64,000 nt of DNA from Cydia pomonella. Its lineage: Eukaryota; Arthropoda; Insecta; Lepidoptera; Tortricidae. The notes under the pieces are model-generated. The model did no database searches. It saw only the letters and a list, made by a program, of their open reading frames with translations, and was not told the origin of the DNA. Both the position numbers and the translations under genes were made by a program. The DNA is taken from NCBI RefSeq assembly GCF_033807575.1, contig NC_084703.1, positions 8,494,001 to 8,558,000 of the forward strand, read 5' to 3'. Positions 58,701-64,000 of the stretch are shown here, piece by piece. Every line of letters begins with the position of its first letter. The first letter of the stretch is position 1.

Positions 58701-58899
58701 TGCCATTTGCCTTTCCAACGCCGCTAATTGTTTTTAAATTAGTATTGTTAAAGTAACCTAATTCTTTGTTCTTTATTTTCAATAACTTAGCATTTATCAA
58801 TGACACATTCGAGCCAGAGTCATACATTCCAAGTAACTGAACTTTTTTATTCAATACCAATTTTATTTTAATTAACGGCGGCACTATTAGTTTTTTGGT
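55792..58899 (-). CDS. pol: Pol polyprotein (protease, reverse transcriptase, RNase H, integrase)
   Basis: The frame is open from 58899 to the stop at 55792, about 1,035 codons. It has no ATG at its start; the first start-like codon is GTG at 58884 (counted as residue 1), so expression should come from Gag by -1 frameshift. Protease: YDSGSNVSLI with catalytic D22-S-G. Reverse transcriptase about 230-410: CIDFRDLN, LPFGLKTSPA and YIDD at 359-362. RNase H about 500-620: YTDAS (D508), E550, D575. Integrase: zinc site H696-x4-H701...C731-x2-C734, core D764-x57-D822-x35-E858 (canonical D,D35E), and a GPY-type motif (RIGPYKI, 983-989) near the C-terminus. No chromodomain or envelope is seen. All catalytic residues are present and there is no internal stop, so the protein is probably functional. 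Confidence 0.96.
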   Translation of the reverse strand, partial: TKKLIVPPLIKIKLVLNKKVQLLGMYDSGSNVSLINAKLLKIKNKELGYFNNTNLKTISGVGKANGMVTLHVKIFDVEKTMNIFVMENDNFTYDFLIGLDCIKAFYLCQDENLVISQNVPLQHSEIVSKETSESDIDISKEIISDKLINFNEYFSEENFEISINHLDCQQRTVIDDLILKNKSVFAKDKYDVGVAKDYEAHIDLSIDKYCSKRPYRCTIEDKQEIETQIGKLLGKKIIEESYSPFAAPVTLAYKRDENKKSRLCIDFRDLNKIVVPQSQPFPLIEDLIIKTRDCKFFSTLDLNSAFWSIPLRLTDRHKTAFVTQEGHFQWTCLPFGLKTSPAIFQRIMCNIIRKHKLGDFTVCYIDDILIFSKSFSDHVQHLEQLFQAIVSEGLKLKFSKCMFAANSVKYLGHIIQNNSVRPLKDNLISIKNFPTPKTRKNVRQFLGKINFYHKYVPQIAIKLEPLHNLLRKGQTFNWTEACQESFDEMKQILCSHPILTIFDPKLPIHIYTDASILGVGAVLKQPQENNEEKPVAYFSKKLNEVQKRKKAIYLECLAIKECVKYWQHLLIGRKFTVFSDHKPLENMNIKSRTDEELGDLTYYLSQYDFQVKYSPGKYNVEADCLSRNPVLEVNENLDEQLKVVNMITLQDILIDQVNNVNIQSRRDKLITRNNVYYKKVKEREKIILSEQFSLKFIKNVHADLGHIGITQMQRMISLWYTAENLSKNIKKICKNCIVCLKNKSRGQNKYGLMSHLGPATKPFEICSIDTIGGFGGSRSTKKYLHLLSDHFTRYAYIMTSSTQNANDFIKLVRNCAEENDIGMILSDQYPGINSRDFKAFLDEKNIPIIFTAVDSPFSNGLNERLNQTLVNKIRCKINESDAKIAWTTIAQNCVKNYNETEHTVTGFAPKYLLNGTDVTILPNELKLQKTDYDLTQDRKKAMENTLKSHKYNKTIYDKNRKHIDFEVGDTVFVDNGNKLNRKKLDELRIGPYKIIGKISNSIYRISTDHRKSESNFFHVSKLTPAPSLDMHDEDE

Positions 58900-60005
58900 T
58901 CATCACACTGCAGTTCACATTCCAATTCTGAATTGTTGACGTGCTTTATTTGTTTATTATTTTTATCTTTTCCATTATTCGATTTTGTCTTGAACCAACA
59001 GGAATCTTCTGAATGATAGCGCACACCTTTTTGTAAACTTTCACAAATACTACACTTTTCCTTTACTTGCTTAGTATCTTCTTTCTTTTTTATAAACTTC
59101 TTCTTTGCAACCAAATGTTCTAACTTGCCAAGTTCATTAAATAGTTCTTTTGTTTGTACAATTTCTTCCTTGTTGATTCTATCCGTTATGTAATCTGGTA
59201 AACCGGCAGCAATTATATCAATCAAAGTGCCATGATCAATCGTCTTCCTTACTTCTAAAAGAAGTTTTTCTTTTTTTATGGCATATTCTAATAAAGAGCC
59301 TGATTGGTACCTGTAAAATAAAGCATACTTGCTTGCGTTCCAACCTTTATTGGCATAGGTTTGCAAAAAGTTTGATTTCCACTCAGACCACTCCGATTGT
59401 AAACTATACTTTATCATCATAGAAGAGTACCAGTCAGCGCCTGATTTGTCAAGAAATAATCTGAAGATTTCAATTTTTTCCTCATCCTTTTCAATATTAA
59501 ACCTCGCACACTCCTTTTCAAATGTTTCCATCCAGTGACATGCACTTGCACTTCTTCCATCAAATTTTTCGATCACAAACCTGTCGGCTAACTTCTTTAT
59601 ACTTTGTTTTTCTTTATTTTGTTGACTTTCAATTAACTTTTCCAAAATTTTCGTTAAAGGATCTTCTAAATCTCTTGTTTTCCCAATAGTTGACTGTCCT
59701 TGGGTAATTTCCTCAAGAAATTGGTCCTGGAAAATCATATTTTCATCCTCATCACAGTATGTTTGTAAAAGTTCCTCTGTCATTTTTATCCATACATTTC
59801 TGGTTTGATGCCTTTTCTTCAATGTATTTCTCAGTGTATTGAAAGCCTTAGATGCTTGAACATGTTTGTGAAACTGTACAGCTTGAAATTCCTCCGGGAT
59901 CAGGTAAGTCTTGTCATCTTGTGTAGCAATTGAGGTTATAGCGATGTAGTTAGACTTTCCGTCATTTGTTGATTTCACTTGAAACGTAAACTTTAACTTT
60001 TCCAT
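58887..60005 (-). CDS. gag: Gag-like structural protein
   Basis: 372 codons from the ATG at 60005 (MEKLKFTFQVK), 23 bp inside the 5' LTR edge. The frame is open further upstream to 60074, but that part lies mostly in the LTR and has only a weak start, so the internal ATG is preferred. The centre (about residues 140-290) resembles a retrotransposon Gag capsid region (RFVIEKFDGRSA, then W...FE, LDKSGADWY). A single zinc-knuckle-like C-x2-C-x9-H-x4-C lies at about 318-336; the spacing x9 differs from the usual x4. The tail is Lys/Asn-rich and Glu-rich. It packages element RNA; the 3' end slips into Pol. Confidence 0.9.
   Translation of the reverse strand: MEKLKFTFQVKSTNDGKSNYIAITSIATQDDKTYLIPEEFQAVQFHKHVQASKAFNTLRNTLKKRHQTRNVWIKMTEELLQTYCDEDENMIFQDQFLEEITQGQSTIGKTRDLEDPLTKILEKLIESQQNKEKQSIKKLADRFVIEKFDGRSASACHWMETFEKECARFNIEKDEEKIEIFRLFLDKSGADWYSSMMIKYSLQSEWSEWKSNFLQTYANKGWNASKYALFYRYQSGSLLEYAIKKEKLLLEVRKTIDHGTLIDIIAAGLPDYITDRINKEEIVQTKELFNELGKLEHLVAKKKFIKKKEDTKQVKEKCSICESLQKGVRYHSEDSCWFKTKSNNGKDKNNKQIKHVNNSELECELQCDEPKN
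58890..58896 (-). promoter_or_regulatory. -1 ribosomal frameshift site (A AAA AAC) at the gag-pol junction
   Basis: In Gag frame the end reads CCA AAA AAC TAA, containing the heptamer A AAA AAC followed at once by the Gag stop (58887-58889). The Pol frame is -1 relative to Gag and is open only from 58899 (a TGA lies at 58900-58902), so the overlap is 13 nt and contains exactly this heptamer. This matches the X XXY YYZ rule for retroviral-type slippage. No obvious stimulatory hairpin follows. Confidence 0.88.
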
Positions 60006-60016
60006 TTTTCTGACAA

Positions 60017-60028
60017 TAAATGTCGTTT
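60017..60028 (-). promoter_or_regulatory. putative self-priming primer binding site
   Basis: The first 12 internal bases after the 5' LTR are AAACGACATTTA. They lack the TGG expected of a tRNA-primed site, but are the exact complement of TAAATGTCGTTT inside the LTR (60196-60207; also 55541-55552). Three further bases pair after one mismatch. This arrangement is that of Tf1-type self-priming, inferred, not shown. Confidence 0.55.
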
Positions 60029-60412
60029 TATAAGATATTGTTTTTATTCGTAATGATTTGGACGACACGGTCAATCAAACATAACTGAGTTTCTCTGTAA
60101 GAAAAGATTTATTGAATTAATCTACAAGTACCTAAGTTATTCACAAACAGTACAAGTTAAACAGTAACAAAAATAAACTTTACCTGTAAGAAAAGAAACG
60201 ACATTTAATGTTATTAATCACAATGTCGATTCTCAAATCACTATTAGCTTTTATTAAATATTGGTTATTAAATTTATTTTGTCATGACGATGATATGACA
60301 GCAGTTCTAGGTTATAATCTACCATAGATTATATAAGCCGTTTATGCCGCGATCTGCCAGTGACTGATGCGCGGAATAATTTAAATGAAAGAAAATTATA
60401 TTTTTCTTTACA
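60029..60412 (-). repeat. 5' LTR with promoter
   Basis: A TATA-like TTATATAA lies at 60329-60336, so transcription would start near 60300. AATAAA-type signals follow (one at 60108-60113). A hairpin CGACATT (60222-60228) / AATGTCG (60199-60205) lies in the transcribed part and overlaps the stretch complementary to the putative primer site. Confidence 0.93.
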
Positions 60413-60416
60413 TACA
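60413..60416. repeat. TACA target duplication, right
   Basis: Same four bases as 55370-55373, directly outside the 5' LTR. Confidence 0.8.
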
Positions 60417-63400
60417 ATTACCATTACAAAAAGTACACACACAACACTTGACTGGGTTGAAATGCGGGTTCTCTGTTCGTGGGTGCATTTCGTTGCACAC
60501 GGTTTTTTCCGTTTTATCGGCTACGCTCTTACCGCGTAGCTCGCCCTGCCACTGAATGTGTTAATCTAGTTATGCGTCAATCAAGAGCTCGCATGGTCAC
60601 AGGTATATTCACAACGCCAACCTTAGTCGCGTCGGCCGACCGTAATAAGTTTTATCGCCGTATACACAGGGGTCGTCGTTTTGCAAAAAATAGCCAGCAG
60701 CAGGAAAAAATAAAATACATTTGTCATTATAAAATAGAAGATGCAATTTGAGACAATTATGGATTTATTTAATTTTAGTTTCATTTTAAAAACTTCGATC
60801 TCACATGGACTGTCGCGGAGGCTTGTTTTTTTTCCTTTACAATATGACATCTACTTTTATGTGTTCACATTTTTGTTACGCCCCTTACAAAACGCTACTT
60901 GATGAATGCTAATTTGACGGTGAAATATTGCCTTTAATATGTTATAGTATCAACTTTGCAATAAAATGTAAGGAATCGAAAAGTATGTATACATTTTCGT
61001 TTTGAAAGTTAAAAATGAGAAGAATGTGTAACTTATAGGAAGTATGCCTTATTTTTTAACATTTCCATGTATTTTTAGTCTGCAATTTAGTGTGTTAAAT
61101 TACTCATTTTTATCTAATTAACAAGTATTTGTTATAAATCTACTCCAGTAGAGTATTGGCTCTATACGTCGTTTCAGCCACAAGTAAGGCAAAGTTTTAT
61201 TTAGCTCCTCCCAATTCCAATATTGATCGCTTCAAAATACAAAATTGTAAGGTTTCCCGTGATACAGCGCATAGTGCCCTGAAAGACGCCTGTGTCATGC
61301 AAATAAAGCACTCTGACCGCACAAACTATCATGGCAGATTACTTTCTTTACCTACGTTACCCTTTTATAACTTCCTGTACGTTATCCTACATATGTGACA
61401 TTTTCAAGCAAAGGGTACATTGTCGCTTACCGCAATTCGCTTGTATAATTTATACGAATAACCCGTCAGAACATCATTATGGCAAGCTTGTGGTACCTTT
61501 TGCTTGAAAGCGGAAAAGGAGATATTTTTATCTATTCTCAATCATCCGTCAAAACTGTGTGTTAAGTGTCATTATAGAATGTTGGCTCTTTAGCGTAGTA
61601 ACTAGAAACGGCTCAACAGATTTGACTAAACACACGGAATTAGAATTGATACACTCATACAACTATTATTACTTACCAAAGATATGTAACTACGTACAGT
61701 TTAAAAGATAAATAAAGTCTAAGAAAAAAAGTGATACCTTTGGCATATACTCGAGTAGAGGCAACACCGTTTCATATTTAACACATATCACCATATCAGT
61801 GAAAGCCACACATATCAGTGAATGGGTGAAATAGCCATATGTTATTCTGAGAGTTTTAGTCCTGTGTCAAGGCCAACTCTAAATGTTCTTAGAAAAGGCT
61901 ACTTGGAGATCATATAACAAATAGGCATATTAGATATGAAAATATAACTCTTTATTTTTTTTTGAGGTATCTGCCGTTTGGTCGTTACTTGTGTTTCAAG
62001 GTTGCTGGCAGTTTGGAAATTGTACGTCGAGGGTTATTCCAATTTCGACACAAAAAATTTTTCGTGTCACTATTTTAAACGATTTTCATTGTGGGCTCAG
62101 CCAGCAACACAGTCGAGCTTCGGTTATATTTTCATAATGAAGACTAGTTCTTGTACGTTTGATTATTCTTAAAATTTCAAATTGAATCGCTTTTGTAGTT
62201 CTTTTAACGAATGATCATAGAGAAGCACGTCATTCAAGAGCGACGTCAAAAGTTTACATCGCAGTTGTGCAGTTAATAAAAAAAACTGTCATTTTTTTAT
62301 ATCAGCAGTTTCTGACATCCCTCAGTATTCACACACTGTTAAAAATCTTGCATAAATACTTATGTGTAAAAAAAACTCACGAATTTTATACAAAACCTCC
62401 GAGGGCTTAAAATCGCCATACGTGCGCTTTAGGGTAATCTAATCCTAATGAAAATTTGTACGCGTGATCAGAAACAATTGAAGCACGCATTAAAATAATA
62501 ATTTACTTCAGCTTTTTTTATCCTAAATACTTTCAGTTAGCCCCCCGTTGCTAAAATTTAAACTTTTTGACATTGTCGAACTCGGGTAAAAAACACGTTC
62601 GTTGTGTCCTTGCATTTAATATGCAAATATTCGATTTTTTTACGTTCAACGTAAACAAAGGGCGTTTGTTCGTAGCATTTACCGTCAGATGGGATAGTTT
62701 AACTCTATACCTAAATGAAAAAAGGCTTGATAGGTGTTCATTTTCTAAAACAATAGAAAAAAAATTACTGACATGCTTGAGAAAATGCATTTTTCTACAC
62801 CTTACTCAGTTTAATAACGATGGAGTGAGTTTTAGTAGGCAACATGTCTTGCCGTATGCGTACGTTAGTTCGTCCAATAAAGCTCTTAAGCACAAGTATC
62901 TCGATTGTCATCCCAGTACTCTAAAAGCTCTCGTGTTACCCATTGAACCACAGAAACGTTCGGTGCGGCTAAACCTCGCTTGTCAACGGCATAAACTTTA
63001 GTAAGAGGAGCGGAAATAATACGATTGTCAGCTTTGGACATGCCAACTAAGAAGGGATTTGCCGCTTTTGTCGAGTTTATAACTAGATAAAATTATTTCT
63101 GGTAACGTTAAACGGATCCATCCCGCTATGATCGTTCAAAGTGTAGGCTTCTTAGTGCTTGAGAAAACTTACAAAGTACTTAAAGGTGATCGGTTATTTT
63201 ATTTCTGGCACGATATAAATATACTGTAATTAAATTAACAATTTATACTATAAACTTGAACATGAAAATATAAAATAAGGGTCTTGAATAATGTAAATAA
63301 GGGTATTTTTATTTGAAAACGTCTCCATAAATAGCTGCCGATGGCAAATGTGCCCAGAAGACTGGCCGCAACGCCACGTTGACTGTTAACACTGAGCCTT

Positions 63401-63510
63401 GTTGGGAATTTAGTTGAAAATGTGTACATATTTTTGGCCAATGACTGTTTAAATCAGGTAACATTCTTGGAAGCGGGTATTCTTTCTTACAACCTGTTTC
63501 TGGGCTTATT
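60417..63510. other. non-coding, nothing recognised
   Basis: Several short frames (the longest 62567-63001) have no recognisable product, no splice borders and no codon character of a gene. No long inverted repeat was found. Confidence 0.35.
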
Positions 63511-63516
63511 ACCACC

Positions 63517-63735
63517 ATATATGTACGATATATCATTTAATATTTACCAGTCGCTTTTCGGTGAAGGGAAACACCGTGAGAAAACCGGACTAATCACAAT
63601 AAGGGGACCTGTGGTTTTTCTGAGTTGAAAGGTCAGACAGCAGTTGCTTTCGCAAAAACTGGTGCCTGCGACCATTTTCGGGATTAGTTGCCATGAGCCG
63701 TGGCAATAAGCCGGGAAAAAACGCTAGGAAGAAGA
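63517..63735 (+). mobile_element. tRNA-derived SINE, 5'-truncated copy 3
   Basis: Matches the body of the copies at 6865 and 7500 in the opposite orientation: ATATCATTTAATATTTACCA, then GTCGCTTTTCGGTGAAGG and CCATGAGCCGTGGCAATAAG, with a GAAGAAGAAGA tail at 63721-63733. The tRNA-like head is missing. Confidence 0.8.
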
Positions 63736-64000
63736 AGATTAGCTACAATAGTATAACAAAGAATTGATGTCGCCGTGAAAGTAACTCGTCATGCCGTTTC
63801 ACTCAGCCGTTGCACCGGCCTACAAAAAACTTGATTTTGAAACGTCCTTTATGACGTAAGGGACCTCTAAACTAAAAGCGGCGATACGTTTTACCTTTCA
63901 AGCCATATTTGCGTAGCGAAAGGTTACTGGCACCGAGAACAGACTAACCTTTTTATCTGCGACCAGCCGGATTACGCTTTTTTTTCAAATAAATTACATT

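Larger units (their letters stand above)
55374..60412 (-). mobile_element. complete Ty3/gypsy-type LTR retrotransposon, apparently intact
   Basis: Two 384-bp LTRs (55374-55757 and 60029-60412) look identical by eye and enclose Gag and Pol in one orientation. A polypurine tract precedes the 3' LTR and TACA is duplicated at both edges. Pol order is protease, reverse transcriptase, RNase H, integrase, which defines Ty3/gypsy. No envelope gene follows Pol (35 bp separate its stop from the 3' LTR), so it is not an errantivirus. Identical LTRs and uninterrupted ORFs indicate very recent insertion and probable activity. It uses a -1 frameshift between Gag and Pol and appears to lack a tRNA primer site (see separate entries). 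The closest clade is not certain; the Gag finger spacing and Pol layout recall the mdg3/micropia group. Confidence 0.96.

Noticed and set aside
58882..58884. GTG as true start codon of Pol
   Set aside because: Eukaryotic translation rarely starts at GTG, and the frame is open further upstream exactly through the slippery heptamer; frameshifting explains Pol better.
60003..60020. tRNA-type primer site starting at the TGG of the Gag start codon
   Set aside because: It lies 24 nt inside the LTR edge, overlaps the Gag ATG and matches no tRNA 3' end that I know. The position right after the LTR has no TGG.
62567..63001. 144-codon open frame on the + strand
   Set aside because: No ATG-led conserved start, no domain, AT-rich codon usage like the surrounding non-coding DNA, and an overlapping frame on the opposite strand. 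Treated as chance.

Overview
This is a stretch of a lepidopteran (moth or butterfly) nuclear genome. It is AT-rich, with long non-coding spans, spliced exons with GT/AG borders, and a dense population of interspersed repeats of the kind typical of Lepidoptera: tRNA-derived SINEs with TTC-type tails, RTE-like and jockey/CR1/I-like LINE ends, fold-back MITEs, and the family carrying terminal GGTTCCGTA. I see no prokaryotic-style operon, no CRISPR array and no complete tRNA or rRNA gene.

Host coding content is small and lies mostly on the + strand. A pair of Ser/Arg-rich exons (13034-13278 and 14181-14601) joins in frame across a 0.9 kb intron. A second Ser/Pro-rich exon with its own ATG lies at 26668-27222. 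An internal exon at 43262-43482 encodes the start of a WD40 domain that resembles WDR47 (nemitin). The 14601 and 27222 donors and the 43262 acceptor are all phase 0. The simplest reading is one large gene, more than 30 kb long, with two alternative 5' coding modules feeding the same WD40 body, whose remaining exons I did not find in the window. One further candidate exon lies on the - strand at 841-975 and belongs to an unidentified gene.

Region by region: 1-12.6 kb holds LINE, SINE and MITE debris. 12.7-14.7 kb holds the first exon pair. 16.3-21.2 kb is a repeat complex: a ~0.8 kb repeat in one inverted and two tandem copies, split by a 5'-truncated RNase H-bearing LINE with a 12-bp target duplication and an AATAC tail. 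23.85-24.19 kb is a fold-back MITE flanked by TTAA. 26-27.3 kb is the alternative first exon. 29.4-30.4 kb is a 1.0 kb element with long inverted ends and a 10-bp target duplication. 31.7-32.6 kb is another inverted-end element with internal short tandem motifs. 43.3 kb is the WD40 exon. 46.8-49.3 kb holds LINE/RTE/SINE fragments. 51.8-52.6 kb holds two adjacent inverted-end elements. 54.3-55.3 kb is a LINE fragment interrupted by a MITE. The rest is non-coding sequence I could not interpret.

The best-defined unit is a complete Ty3/gypsy-type LTR retrotransposon on the - strand (55374-60412). Its two 384-bp LTRs looked identical by eye, it is flanked by a TACA duplication, and Gag and Pol are both open. 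Pol lies in the -1 frame behind a canonical A AAA AAC slippery heptamer directly before the Gag stop. No tRNA-type primer binding site follows the 5' LTR. Instead the first 12 internal bases are the exact complement of a segment inside the LTR transcript, which suggests self-primed reverse transcription of the Tf1 type. This is the most interesting signal in the window.
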